Source: Hysterium pulicare CBS 123377
Lineage: Eukaryota > Ascomycota > Dothideomycetes > Hysteriales > Hysteriaceae
Length of the DNA stretch: 64,000 bases
Reading direction: 5' to 3'
Assembly: GCA_000467715.1 (NCBI GenBank)
Contig: AJFK01000010.1
Span: forward strand, 49,695-113,694
The translations under genes were made by a program, and so were the position numbers. Shown piece by piece: positions 35,376 to 47,231 of this stretch (positions within the stretch are counted from its first letter, which is position 1; every line of letters begins with the position of its first letter). The notes beneath the pieces were generated by a model that was not told the origin of the DNA, searched no databases, and was given only the letters and a program-made list of their open reading frames with translations.

Positions 35376-35587
35376 TATATCTATTAGCTCCGTTTCTAAC
35401 GGTTCGAGGAGCGTATATAAGGTCGTGGTAACAAGCTCGTCAGCATTCCTATTTGGGCTAGCTTTCAGGGCGCGGCACAGCTCCGAATGTGAGGCTCACC
35501 AGCAAACCCTCCTAGCTATATACTCAACTCGAGACTCATCAAGCAGCAATCAATCAAATTCGAGATTCGCCGCGCTAGCAACGAGGC

Positions 35588-37167
35588 ATGGCAAACAGGT
35601 TGAACTATGGCACAGAGGCGATGGCGCTGCGCAAATTCGGAATCAAGTAAGCACCTACAATCGCATCTGGCATGGCACCTTGGAGCATCTAACCAACGAC
35701 CGTGTGTTTAGCGAGACGTACCAACTGGCTATGTATCTACTAGACCAGTATCGAGGCACTATTCTCTCATGTCGCTATGCAGTTCCGCCACGTCTTGCAC
35801 CGGCAGAGTCGCGGACCCAACTGGAGAAGGTAGTTAAGGTTGCTGTCGTGGATACCATTATGAGACATCCGATGCTGCAAGTCGGCATGATTGATGCCAC
35901 TTCCAAGACTCCCTTGTGGATCCAGCTGCGGAGTCTCGATTTAACGCAACATATCAAATGGCTTTATCTTGGAGACCATGCCGACTTCGAACAAACGGTC
36001 CAGGAAACCTTTCGCGTTCAGCTCGATGACCGTTTCCCAGACCTTTCCGCTAAGCAGCCAGGCTGGAAGATTACCATCATTCGGCAAGGGAATGCTCCTA
36101 TCTTGGAGGTCCTACTCACTTGGAATCACCCCCAATTCGACGGTACAGGCGCCAAGATCTGGCACGAAGACTTTCTCCAGATACTCAATACTGCTGAGAA
36201 CGGAGCATATGAGCGGGCGGGCTTGGATGGCGATATACTTAGACTACCTGAAGCGCCCCCCTTGCTTCCAACCCCAATCGAGAGCCTAAAGAGTCTTCCA
36301 TTAGATCTCAAGTACCTCGCCAAGTCAGTTTGGGATGAATTTCGGCCTCAATTTCTTAATCGCGACGTGTCCCAAGCAGCCTGGTGCCCAATTCGCACCT
36401 CTCCGTACAAAACCCAGTTCCGGGCCTTCTTCATGGATAACGCATCTCTATCTGCGATCCTAGCACTCTGCCGACAGAACAAGACTACAATCACCGGCCT
36501 GCTAAACGGATTGGCGCTCATTGCCTTCACATCGCGCCTCGACAGCACAGTCGCCCCGGCCTTTCAGAGTTCTACCATAATGGACCACCGCCGGAATTTG
36601 CCTCCGGCTCCGCCAGACGCTCCGTGGGGTAGCTCTGGCAGAGCAGTGAGCAACTACGTGACCCAGTTGCCCCATAGATTCGAGACGGAGCTAGTGGCAC
36701 GAATTCGTTCCAAGCTGCCAGCTAATAGCAGCGATGGAATAGATCTGTCCGCCGACCTCCAACGCGAGCTCTGGGCAGTATCGGCACAGAATCGGCTGGA
36801 GATAGTGCGCAAGCTGGAAACCGGGCTGCGAAACGACCTGGTAGGGGTGTTCAAGTACGTCACGGACTGGCAGAAGACGATGAGCGACATGGCGAAAAAG
36901 ACGCGCCAATTCACGTGGCTGGTGACCAATGTCGGTGTCCTGAACGGGAGCACGTCCGACGACCAGAAGTGGTCGATCGACCGGCCGCAGTTTGGTCTCA
37001 GCGCCGAGATCCCCGCTGCCGCCATCGAGTTTGCCCCGATCAGTGTGGCTGGCCGGGGAATGTGTGTCAGCGCTAACTGGCCGGACTGCGCTGTCGATGT
37101 GAAGTTTGGGGAGCGTATCATGGCTGATCTGGAAAGGTGGCTGGCTCAACTTGCAAGCCAGTCATGA
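35588..37167 (+). CDS. Alcohol O-acetyltransferase (AATase) family protein
   Basis: CDS join(35588..35646, 35712..37167), 504 aa, phase 2. The family is AATase (PF07247), acetyl-CoA-dependent acyltransferases of the condensation/BAHD-like fold that make esters from alcohols. After splicing the protein begins MANRLNYGTEAMALRKFGIN-ETYQLAMYLLDQYR, matching the usual front of the family; the unspliced frame gives an unrelated leader instead. The active-site region is NHPQFDGTGAKIWHEDF (about 183-199), an H-x3-D-G motif with a single His. The C-terminal half has MDHRRNLP and TNVGVLNG, equivalent to the DFG-like structural loop. A TATA-like tatataag lies about 175 bp upstream. Substrate unknown. 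Confidence 0.85.
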
Positions 37168-37874
37168 TGTGCATGCTGGGTACTCTACGAAGCACCACTT
37201 GTACAGATACATACACCTGCACCAAGTGCTCAGAGAAGACTTCACGGAAGGCCTGTTTTACCCCTGCTCTTCCTGGCCCCCAAGTTCTGCAGTCATCATC
37301 CATTTAATCTAACAATGGATCGAATGGTCAAGAAATGCAACTACAGGGCCCCCAAGTCTAATGTGATTGTGAGATGCCCGTTCCGAATCTTACGTGCATA
37401 CAATTCCCGGATACGTAAAACCCCCAATAGGTTAAATTACAAGTCTGCCTGTCCAATCTGCGTGTCAATTAGGAGCTCGCTTAACAGCTAGGTTGGCACG
37501 GATGGTAGCTGAACCAGCATGCAGTACACTTTCTACAAGGAGGAGACATGAACAGAGTGACGCAAGCCCCAGCGCATGAAAAAATGGTATATGGAAATGG
37601 GGCATGGAGAAACGCCAGCAGAGAAAGTTTATGCATTTCAACTTCGCGCTGATCTTCAAATCGTGACTCCTTGCGAACTAGAAGCAGACCGTGCAGTAGT
37701 TGGATTATATTCAAAGCTATATAACGCGTAGAAATGTAAACCCGAAAAAAAATCTCTTCAAAAGTTCATTATTCATTGCAGATCATGGGACGTAAATTTC
37801 GAAAGCCACCACTCAGTCGGCTAAAGCATGCTAGTCTGGCCCAGGAAAGAAGAGTGCCGAAACAAAAGCCTCAG
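37168..37874. other. Intergenic between convergent genes
   Basis: About 700 bp of 3' flank. No gene, RNA or repeat recognised. Confidence 0.5.
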
Positions 37875-40809
37875 TCATCTGGGCGGAGCTTTCGTGTGGA
37901 TCTGTTCCCTCCTATAGGCAAATTCTTGCTCCATGAGATCCCTCTTGAAGTCATCCGTCAAATGTGCCACACGTGTTATATGATCACGAGTTAATTTGCC
38001 ATTCTTCCCGTCTTGGGAGGCTTCCGCAAGTGCAATTCCTAGGGCTGTCGAAATTATATTTCGAATTTGATGGCCATTAAAGTTATATCGATGGCTTTCT
38101 CGTTGCAGCCAGTCATGGATGTCACTGTAGTTATCCACGAGCTTTTTGTCGCGTAATTGGTTGATGAAAGAACTGAAGATAGCCTGTCGTTGAGCGGGCG
38201 CCAATTCATCGTATTTAATAGCTATGTCTGCCCATGTTTTATTAAAAGTCGATTTGCGAGTTCTGTTTCATTGAAGTACGAGGAACTTACGGATGCGGCT
38301 TTGCACAGCGATGTCAAATGACCTCATTCGATTCGTTGTTAGAATTAAGATGCCGTCATAATACTCAAGAACCCGTAAAAGCACTGCCAAATGGTCCTGT
38401 TAATTAATATTCTGGCAAACAAAACTGGAGCTAGAGTTTTACCTGACACCATGGCGTTTCTTCTCAAGTCATTTTCACCCTGCCCCCTTGCTTCTAGGAA
38501 AACGTCTGCTTCATCGCTGATGAAAGGTCAGTTAGAGTCGACCATAACCTTCATCACACGGTGAAAGAACTCACAAAAGAAGGATTGCCTCCCAAAGCGC
38601 GGCGAGGTCGAATACTTTTTGCAAATTGGCCTCAACCTTGTCACCCTCAATGCCAATATCTGAAACACCAACAGAGAAGAGTGGCTTGCCTGCCATTAAT
38701 GCAACACTTTCGGCTGTCAATGTTTTCCCTACACCAGGGTATCCTAAGATTGTCAGTATAAATTCCGATCAGAATGGAAACAGGGCTATTTGCTGGACTT
38801 ACCGTAGAGCATGATCACTAGACCTTTCCCCTTTTCTGGAGCGAAATCCTCCAAGCCGCGAGGTCGGCCATTTACCATTTGCTTTCCCATCTCATGTGCC
38901 ATCACGGACTTCCTAAGCAGCTCTTTGTAGTTTTCGTTTAATCGAAGTTCATCTTCGAAGGTCCGTTTGTCGGCCTCTGTAGGGGGAGATAGATTTTCTA
39001 CGAGAAGTTGTGCCCATCTCTTGTGCTTCAACGAATAACCAAGGACTCGAGGGGGGAAGAGCAGGTATTGCTCATCGCTAAGATCCTTCCCTGAGTGCTT
39101 ATCCCAATCGATCCTATACATATCTCGGAAGGTTTTGTTTGATCGTCTTTCTGGTGATATTCCTTGCACTGCGCCTTCATACCTTACTAACGATCCAAGC
39201 AAGGGTGTCTTAGGTGGTTGGTATTCGAAGTATGATTTGAAATCAACCATAGTCGCACCGACGAGCTGGACAGTTATCAGTCAAAGTTGTGTCGTAAGAG
39301 CAGAACGATACTTACACTATTCTTTTCGATTGCTCCCCCTCTGGAATTTGGTTTCTTGGGATCCGAGACTGACTCCGAGGAAGATAAGTTGTCGTTAGAC
39401 AGCTGGCCAGATGCAAAAGCCCCGCCTCTATGGAAATAGGCACGACCATTGTAGACAAACATCTGCTTCCCTGTCTTCGCCATGCAATACTCCTTGTAGC
39501 CCATTCCTCTTTTGATGAGCCTTGCCTTCAGTTTCTCGACCCCGGAGACGCCGTCCTGCTCATGAAATGCGAGGGGATAGAAGGGTAGGTCAATAACACT
39601 CTTTCTCTCGTCTCCCCAGTAGTCAACTGCCATCTGGAAGGGGACTCTGTTGAATTCTTTGCCATTCCAATCATAACTGTAACATACTAGGTCGAATGTT
39701 TGATGGCTGGACACGAAGGAGTCGCAAGAGTCGACCAAGAATATCTGGTATTTCTCGAGAAAAGGTTTTCCGACAATCAAAGTCCCTGGGGGGAACAAAG
39801 TCCAAAGAGCGTTATGGGTGATTGATTTCTCCTTTATGAATGAGTCTCTTTCTCTGAAGTAACGATCGAGACTGACAGATCCCGATGACGTTGAGATGAT
39901 TTTGAGCAGTTCTCCGAGATCGATACGTGCCTGCATTAGACTCGCTTCGTCATTCTCGGTCTCCTTGGTTGCAATCACAGCTTCCTCCCACGAGTATATC
40001 AATGTTGTATATGGAGCGCGTAACTGGGTAATGACCTTAGGTGATCCCCATTTTGCGACAACCTTGCCGATTAATTTCTGGAGCGGGACAAATTCGATGT
40101 CAACTTCGGAGCCAAGAGACTGTTCGTCGTTGCGGTAAGATCGTGCTCCCGTGCTACTAGTGATCTTCCTAAACGTAAAAGCTCGCTCGGATGGTCCTTT
40201 GGCGTCGTTCTTCGGTTTTGGGGTTTCCATTTTTGCGGGTGAAGTGACGTATTCTCCCCGGTCAGAATTCCATTTGCTGATGAGAATAGCATAACGGGAT
40301 GGTTCTTCCTCCGTCGAAGGGTCTTGCTTTGCTTTCGGCGAGATGCCGTCACTCTAGTTATTGTTCATTAGCTGACAATCATGGCTGGCTCTAGGGCATG
40401 ATATGCGTACTTGTTCGGCGAGTCCATGCTCTTTGGGTTTTGTATTATTGGTTGACTCAGTTTCTACAATCCCATTCTGTAACAACATTAGTCATTTCCT
40501 GCCAATGCTTCAAAGTGTCTTCACCACCATTGCTCATGCAGGGCATCGAGAATTGCAGAGCGCTGGTAAACAGGCTTCGGAGTGAACATACCTCTTGCAC
40601 CGGAATCGTCCCTGTTTTGTTTTGAGTAGATAATCTGGCTTCAAGCTGGGCAATCCCGTTCTGTAGAGCTGCGCATCGTTCTTCCAGGCCGGAAAGAAGG
40701 CCCTCGTCGGATGACACCTCGTACTCTGGATAAGCAAAATGTGACAGTCAGAAGCTCAACTACATACTGTTTCCAGAGCTGCTGGAGTTTGCGGATTGGC
40801 AACATCCAT
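37875..40809 (-). CDS. AAA+ ATPase with DUF7025-type N-terminal domain, 809 aa
   Basis: Nine exons: 40809-40768, 40723-40592, 40476-40411, 40353-39316, 39265-38803, 38743-38575, 38516-38443, 38383-38291, 38227-37875; every junction keeps frame. The N-terminal half (about 120-560) matches the fungal DUF7025 region that precedes AAA domains (NALWTLFPPGTLIV, VDYWGDE, FYPLAFHE). The AAA module is complete: Walker A GYPGVGKT at about 581-588, Walker B ILLFDEADVFLE at about 634-645, sensor ILILTTNRM near 675, arginine-finger region SRIHIAIKY. This large fungal family is uncharacterised; members are presumed protein remodellers. The first exon (14 codons) is the least certain. A coiled coil lies at about 20-45. 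It diverges from a STAND-like gene at 41638. Confidence 0.85.
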
Positions 40810-41637
40810 CGTGATAATTGAGAGTATAAAGTGGAATTCGGATATCGAGGGAATCCGGTCCGTTAGAGATCAAAGAAGCGCCTGCAGACAGTAAAACAAA
40901 GCAAAGAAGCAAAGGTGTCGAATGCAATATATCAAAGAGAATTTGACTGCGTACAGTATGTGGTGATAGCATAGCCGCAAAGCGCACTTTGCGCTATGTA
41001 ACCTATATTTCGAATTCATACTCTTCATGTAACGTATTGAAACACTTCGGATTTTGCCTGAAGTAACTTCCGAGGTACGGTTAGCTGCACATACTGATGA
41101 GAAGGGATGTGTAACTAAGTATACTTGTGACTGTGTAATATTGACTGCGGTCTTGAGGAACAGTTTCGAGCCACCCCAACAATGCGGTACGATGCATTGG
41201 TTGGTAAATTTGGATTAGAGTTGGGATGGTACGAATGAAGAAGAGATTCGTTGTACTCGCTTGGTAGCCGCCTTTAGCATTATGCTCCGTGTTATGCGAC
41301 CATCCGGGTAGAGGTAACTTAGGTGACCTGATATTCTAGGCGTCAGCAGAGGCGTTGCACAAGCGTGGCTATGTATAGAAGAGAAGTTATCATTGCTGTG
41401 TTTCGAAGAGATCAAAGCTGAGGCGTAGCAAATTTAAAATAGACACTGCTATTTCGAATGACCTTATCAGCAAGAAATAAATTCGGGGTAGGGGTTAAAG
41501 TGTCACCCTCTTCGTATAGAAGAAGATGGTTGAGGAGAGCGCAACAGGAGCACAAATCCAAGCATTTGACCTCGTCTGGCGGGCCATACTCTAACCGAGG
41601 GACCGTTCATACTTTATTCTCAATCTTGTCGTTCAGT
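40810..41637. promoter_or_regulatory. Divergent promoter, AAA+ ATPase / STAND-like gene
   Basis: About 830 bp between divergent ATGs. No strong motif and no gene seen. Confidence 0.45.
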
Positions 41638-43476
41638 ATGCCAGACCTTAAAGCTTTTGAGCCGAAGGGCTCTCATTTGCACTGTGACATCATTGTACAG
41701 GATCAATGGAATCATAAGCTTGAACGTGGAAATTTGCGGAAAGAATTGTTCTCGAAGGAAATTCAAGCGTAGGTATAACATGCCTTAGACGATTCGTCAA
41801 CTCACTTCCAAAAGGGAATCAATTGATGCGGCACGTGATATCGTCCCAGAAGTGGAGAAATGGCTGAAAAGGAGGATAGTAGGAATTGGGAGTGGCGTTA
41901 CCAAAGAATTGAATCGAGTAATGGATTGCCGCAAAAACAAACTTGTGGATGAACGACGTCCTTCGGAAGATATCCTCAGCCAGCTCTCTTTAATGGATAT
42001 CCAAGACTTGTCAGAATATGTCACACGCGAAATGGGTAGGCTGCGCGAGTCCTGTTCTGAAGTGGAAATGAGGCGATCACGAGGCCTCCATAAAACGTTC
42101 GCGAAATCTCAAGAGTTTCTGATGGCGTTTGATCGATTTCTGGTTGCATACTCTGGTATTGTCGACATTGTGAAGGCAGCGGATGGGCAGTATGGTGGAA
42201 TTGCATGCGCGACACTTGCAATACTATTCGCGGTAGGCCCTCCGGTGCCGGAACATTGGCAATGCTGATAGTCCTAGACCGTGAAGTTGAAAGCAAAAGG
42301 CGAAGAGTCAATCTCCACCTCAATCAGTCAGATCTCCGATCGTCTGCCAGATTTGAAGATACTTCAGCGCATATACCCAGACACTCTCCTCCAATTGATG
42401 CTAGTTGCGGCGTACAAAGATGTAATCATCTTCGCAAGAGAGGCAGCAGACTACTATCTATCTAGTGGATTTGGTAAATCATCCGTCATGAATAAAAAGA
42501 CAACAAAATAGCTAACAGGGACAGCGCGATACGTGAGAAACATTGGGAAGCCGCTTCAGTTCCAGATCCTGGAGCAAGGAATGAGAGATAACTTCATGAA
42601 GATAAAGCAGAAATGTGAGACTCTACTGGCACAACGAATAGACAATCTCGAAACGCAGAACAAAGGTAAGAGTTTTGACTTATAATGCGCTTTCGAATAG
42701 GCTGACATTGAGGAGAAATGCAGACAAGAGAAGACGTCGTACAGCTCATAAGGCTGAAAGAAGCCTTCGGTCTCACAACCTGCTATCATGGAGATATTGA
42801 AAAGAACTTGACAAATTATCGGTACATACTAGAAAGAGCTTTTGACAACGACCGACGCCGAGAACATATGACATACTCGAGATTCTCGGCCACAGAACTT
42901 GGCCGGAAGTGGGAACAAGATGGCTCTATGTTGTTAATACTCTTCGGCTACAATGAGAAGAGTGGTTCATCAATGGAATCGTGGCTCTCTCCAGTCGGAG
43001 TCGAACTTGTCGCAAGACTCATCAAGTCGAACCTTCCTGTCGCGTATCACTTTTGCGCAAACTCACCCGGGTCCTTGGCAGATATCATGAAAATCCTCAT
43101 CTTCCAATTGTTAGATCGTGATGCATCCCTGATACGGCGAGGAAGAGATCTGCAAGATATTCATGCGTTGCTGTCGCAAAGAGATGATAATGGGATCAGC
43201 GTGCAGGCTCTTCGTGGGATTCTTGTGCGTGTGATCAATCTGCATGATAGTCAGGTGTTCATCGTCCTGGATCGCGCAGACTGTTGCGATGGAAGTCGAC
43301 TGGAATGCATCGAGACGATGCTTTCCTTAGTGAAGGATGCTACGGTGGACCTCAAAATCTTGATGGTTTACAAGAGTGAGCACTGGGATGTTGAGCGGAA
43401 TGAAGGCGAAATCCGTAGGCAGGGAATCGATGAGAAGGTGTTACGATTAGTCCGACTGGATCAACAGCGAAAATAG
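41638..43476 (+). CDS. DUF7708 fungal STAND-like protein with degenerate NTPase region
   Basis: CDS join(41638..41768, 41815..42232, 42278..42473, 42519..42665, 42713..43476), 551 aa. The exon at 42519 could start 6 nt later (42525), still in frame. The middle carries the DUF7708 pattern seen ahead of NACHT/STAND NTPases: FDRFLVAYSGIVDIVKAADG, then ISDRLPDLKILQRIYPDTLL and YKDVIIFAREAADYY. The C-terminal 250 residues look like the NTPase part that normally follows: MLLILFGYNEKSGSSMESWL, VAYHFCAN and VFIVLDRADCCDG (Walker-B-like). No GxxxxGK[ST] P-loop is present and no repeat domain follows the NTPase part. It may be an adaptor or regulatory relative of NLR-type incompatibility proteins. That is inference. 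Confidence 0.72.
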
Positions 43477-44040
43477 CGCTTCATTTATGTCACAAGTATC
43501 CATGCAAAATTGATGAAAGATGAGATTTGTGATCTCGTGAAAAGACAAGACTCGGCGATGTTACGGCCAAGTCCGACGCTGTACCAAAAGTAGATTAGTT
43601 CAGTCTCGACATGCTCATGTGATGGTTCTATCATATATTCACGCATACTTAATCGGCGAAGGAGGAGAAAGCAACCGCAGCTCGCGCAGAGCAATTAAGC
43701 AAGGCTCATTTCCAATGATCAAGGGCTGCTGAAATACTTTGTATGGCGGTATGAGGACGAAACTTGATATTGATATTTCGCTATGTTCCATGCTGCCAGG
43801 TACAATGCAAAATCAAAGCAACACCGTTACATCATTCAATGAAATCAATTATAAATGAGAGCTTTAAATATAATCACCACTTACGCGTGGTTGAGCTTAA
43901 TCAAACTCTTTTTCATGCTGCCAGGTCCGTTTGTCCCAACCCATGTAGCTTGGACTTGGTGAACGACCTCAAAAGCATTGGGTTCCCAGAATAAAATCTG
44001 CAAAGTTGACTACTAGATGTCTGATCCGCTGCTATATCCC
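43477..44040. other. Intergenic between convergent genes
   Basis: About 560 bp of 3' flank. No gene, RNA or repeat recognised. Confidence 0.5.
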
Positions 44041-45495
44041 TCAAATCTTCATATCCGTCCGTCCCCTAAAAACCGCCTCCCTCATCCTCTTCTCCCCAAC
44101 CAAAAAACTCCTCGGAAACCACTCGATCCCACCCACCTCACCCCCCCTCAAAAGCCACACCAGCGCCTCCGCAGACTTCAGACAAAGCACCATCCCATGC
44201 CCATTAAACCCCGCCGAGATCCAAACGCCCTTCATCCCCGGCATCTCGCCCACAAACGGCCGCCCATCGGCCGTCGCGCCCATGATACCCGACCATTCCT
44301 GGATAACGCGCTCATCGTCTGCGGAAGCTTCGCCCCAGTTCCCGGGCCCAAAGTATCCGATGAGCGAGGATTTTAGGTAGCGGGAGGATGTTTCGTTTAG
44401 GCTGCTGTCGTCGCAAATGCCGTATTCGCTTGCGCCGGCGTTGGGTAGGCGGCCTAGACCGCCGCCGATGACGATGTGTTGGCCGGAGGGTGTAGGACGG
44501 GGGATCATGTATTCGTAGCCGGATTTGTAGATGAAGGAGTATGTTGTTGGTAGGGGTGTTGGAAAGGTGGCGGTTTGGGGAGGTTGTTGCACGGTTATTT
44601 GGCCGCGCATAGGTACTATGAGGCCTTGGATTGAGGAAAGTAGGTGGGCTGTATAGCCATTTGTAGCGAGTACCACGTCACGGGTGCGAATGGTTCCGCG
44701 AGACGTCTGGATCTCCCATCGTGACGTGCTGCTGGAATCTTGAGATGAGATTGGAGTGATCTTGATGACGGGTGTGTTAGTCCATAACTTCAATCCGCGT
44801 CTGACACATAGCTCCAACGTTTGTGTAGCGAGCTTATAAGCGCTTAGTCGGCCAGCTAGATACTCAAACGCGCCTACGAGTAGCTCTTTTTCTTTGACTT
44901 CGGGGTTTTGGTTCTCCTCCGTGACCAAGAATTTCTTCATCGCTTCTTCTTTGCTCCAGATCTTATAATGGGCTATTCCCCCCTCACGACTTTCTTGTTC
45001 TCCGGCATCCATTCTCATCATCTCAATTGCCTCTTTGCCCCTTTCGAATGTTCCCTCGTCGAATATCGCGTCAACGGTATTGCATAAGCAACTCTCACAG
45101 TCCAACCCTTGATCTTTGGCGAACTTGTGCGTGGCGAGGATATTGTCAAATTCCAGTCTCGCAATCTTTAACGCTTCATCTACACCAAGTTCCTTTTTAT
45201 GCTGCATGTAACTCCGATAAGAAGCAGCTTTCGTATGGCCTCCATTTCTCCCCGTCGCCCCGCTACAGACTTCGCGAGCTTCTAGCATGACTATGTTGCT
45301 GTTGGGAGAGGCGTTGAGGAGATTATATGCAATCATCGTGCCGCTTATACCGCTACCAATGATGACATAGTCTGCTTCTGAGGGCAATGAAGAGGATGTG
45401 CAGCGGTTTGCGAGAGGGGATTTGGGATTATGCCAGTAAGAAGGGAGAGGATGGGAATGGGGAAGAGAGACAGGGATTGAGGCACGGGTCTCCAT
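44041..45495 (-). CDS. FAD-dependent oxidoreductase (DAO family)
   Basis: Single exon, 484 aa, typical length. The FAD-binding Rossmann motif is VIIGSGISG (G47, G49, G52) followed about 20 residues later by VMLEAREVCSGATGRNGGH, the usual second block of the DAO family (PF01266). The C-terminal GVWISAGFNGHGM is the second FAD contact. Family members oxidise amino or imino groups such as those of sarcosine, glycine betaine derivatives or D-amino acids; substrate here is unknown. There is no signal peptide or SKL-type peroxisomal end (it ends in DMKI), so it is probably cytosolic. The start is the only suitable ATG ahead of the Rossmann motif. Confidence 0.9.
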   Translation of the reverse strand: METRASIPVSLPHSHPLPSYWHNPKSPLANRCTSSSLPSEADYVIIGSGISGTMIAYNLLNASPNSNIVMLEAREVCSGATGRNGGHTKAASYRSYMQHKKELGVDEALKIARLEFDNILATHKFAKDQGLDCESCLCNTVDAIFDEGTFERGKEAIEMMRMDAGEQESREGGIAHYKIWSKEEAMKKFLVTEENQNPEVKEKELLVGAFEYLAGRLSAYKLATQTLELCVRRGLKLWTNTPVIKITPISSQDSSSTSRWEIQTSRGTIRTRDVVLATNGYTAHLLSSIQGLIVPMRGQITVQQPPQTATFPTPLPTTYSFIYKSGYEYMIPRPTPSGQHIVIGGGLGRLPNAGASEYGICDDSSLNETSSRYLKSSLIGYFGPGNWGEASADDERVIQEWSGIMGATADGRPFVGEMPGMKGVWISAGFNGHGMVLCLKSAEALVWLLRGGEVGGIEWFPRSFLVGEKRMREAVFRGRTDMKI

Positions 45496-46375
45496 GATGA
45501 GTTAGAATGTGAAGAAGGGAATGAAAGTGGGGAAATAGTCTAGAAATGCAACTTTGAAAGACCAAACATCCAGAGGAGATACTTGGTAGAACGAAATGTT
45601 GCACCGAGAAGATTCGTGTCAAAGCGACGGTTGAAACTGTAGAACGGAGTTGAAATATTTATAGGTATAGAGGATAAAGGTAATGGACCTCTTTCTTATA
45701 AATGTAGAGGGTTTAAGGGGAAGATAGGATCAATTGTCGTTCCCGACGTGAAGTCGCCGCTAGATGTGTACACTCGCGGGTATAGCTGCCCGTTTGAGGC
45801 TAGTATCCGAGCTAAGGTGTTCGGTGAAAGATCGGACCATCTGGTACGACCACGATAACTAATGGAGTGCAACCCTAAATGATCAAGATAGCATTTTATC
45901 CCTCTTGAGCCCAGAGAAAGCATCGACAAAAGAAAGCACATGGCAAATGTCTCATTTATGTTCTGAAAAGAACTCGTTTCTTTCCTACCCGGAAACAGGT
46001 TCACATACAGAAGTATATTTGGGGTCACCCCAAGAAGCCACCTTATTGAGCTCAAGTGTGTTCGATACACCACGAGAACCATACTACGAGCAACCGGACA
46101 TAGTTGACGGCGACACGACCCGTTAAGGATAATCTAGCAAATGGATTATTGAATTATGCACAGAGGTTGAACGATCAAAATGTTATACAGGGTATCCCAC
46201 CTGGACCATGAAAACGAGAATGCGACCTTTCCTCCATAAAAGCTGATAATGATTCAACGCCAGGATACTTTGACCCATTTTGAACTATCCAAACGCCTTA
46301 ATTGACCATGGCCGTCGCGAATTGGAGACCGTAGTCATGCAAAGTCATCGAAATAAAGGAACCAATCGTAGAATG
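45496..46375. other. Intergenic
   Basis: About 880 bp between two genes on the minus strand: promoter of the oxidoreductase and 3' flank of the glutaredoxin. No gene or repeat recognised. Confidence 0.5.
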
Positions 46376-47231
46376 CTACCACACCCTGCTCTCCATCCTC
46401 TTTTCTTTGGCTTCGATCAATTTCGCTTCGACTATCCTCTTTGTCCCCATACTCTTCACCGTGTCTATCAGCTTGCCCTTCAGATGTAATGCTTCCACGT
46501 CATCTCCACCTCCGATACTCTTTCCATTTATCAGAACGTTGGGGACTGTATTTCGGCCCGTACTCTTGGCGAGATGGGCTTGTAACCCTGGTCCGAGTGG
46601 GTGCTCATCCAGCTCGACAACGTACGGCGGTGGGACGATTTTGTATTGTTGGAGGAGGATTTGCTTAGCTTTCTTCGAGAAGGGACAATAGGTTTTGGAA
46701 AAGATGATTACTGTCAAGCAGGTTAGCGAGATTGTATGATCTAAGGTGTGCCATAGGGACTTTGAACGTACTTGGACTCTTCTTGAGAATGGCGTTCAAT
46801 TCGACCTCAACCTCATGATCCTCCTCCGTCTCTGCTTCCTGTTTCGCTGCTTGTTTGTCCGCTGGCTTGCCGCCATATCCCGCTACTCCAGGTACTCTGT
46901 CGCCGTCCTGGCTCGTCATCTTGTACCTCCCTCCGACGCTCTTCTCGGTATTGGATGCCAATGGCCCTTCCACTGCCTCTTTTACTTTCTGCCCCTTCAC
47001 ATCTGCTGACTTCTTAGCAGCGTCCTCTGCTGCTTTTAATCGTGCGCCCACATCCTCGGCATCTCTATCTTTTGCGACTTGCGCGTCTTGTTTAGCCTGC
47101 AATGCCTGTTGTGTTTTGGTGTAGAAGTCCGAGGTCTGGGTTTGGCGCGCAGCGGAGGTCATGTAAAGGGTAACGAGAATGGCCAGGAGGACCATGAGAC
47201 CGAAGACCTTTACTCGTCGCTGCGAAGGCAT
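46376..47231 (-). CDS. Membrane-anchored glutaredoxin (Grx6/Grx7-like)
   Basis: Exons 47231-46772 and 46710-46376, 264 aa, phase 1. The first ATG in the frame is at 47231, since the open frame further upstream begins only with TTG. An N-terminal anchor (VFGLMVLLAILVTLYM, about 9-25) is followed by an Ala/Lys/Glu/Gln-rich coiled stalk and a glutaredoxin domain at about 152-250. The active site is C162-P-F-S, a monothiol-like form as in the yeast Golgi/ER proteins Grx6 and Grx7; the glutathione-contact TVPNVLINGKSIGG is present. The expected role is glutathione-dependent thiol reduction in the secretory pathway, with the domain on the luminal side. That location is inferred from the anchor. Confidence 0.9.

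Noticed and set aside
35356-35587. N-terminal extension of the acyltransferase frame
   Set aside because: Unrelated to the family; the spliced start at 35588 restores the normal front.
32461-37167. An intact Starship or other large mobile element carrying the acyltransferase as cargo
   Set aside because: Only a broken recombinase fragment is present, with no element boundaries or second cargo set visible.
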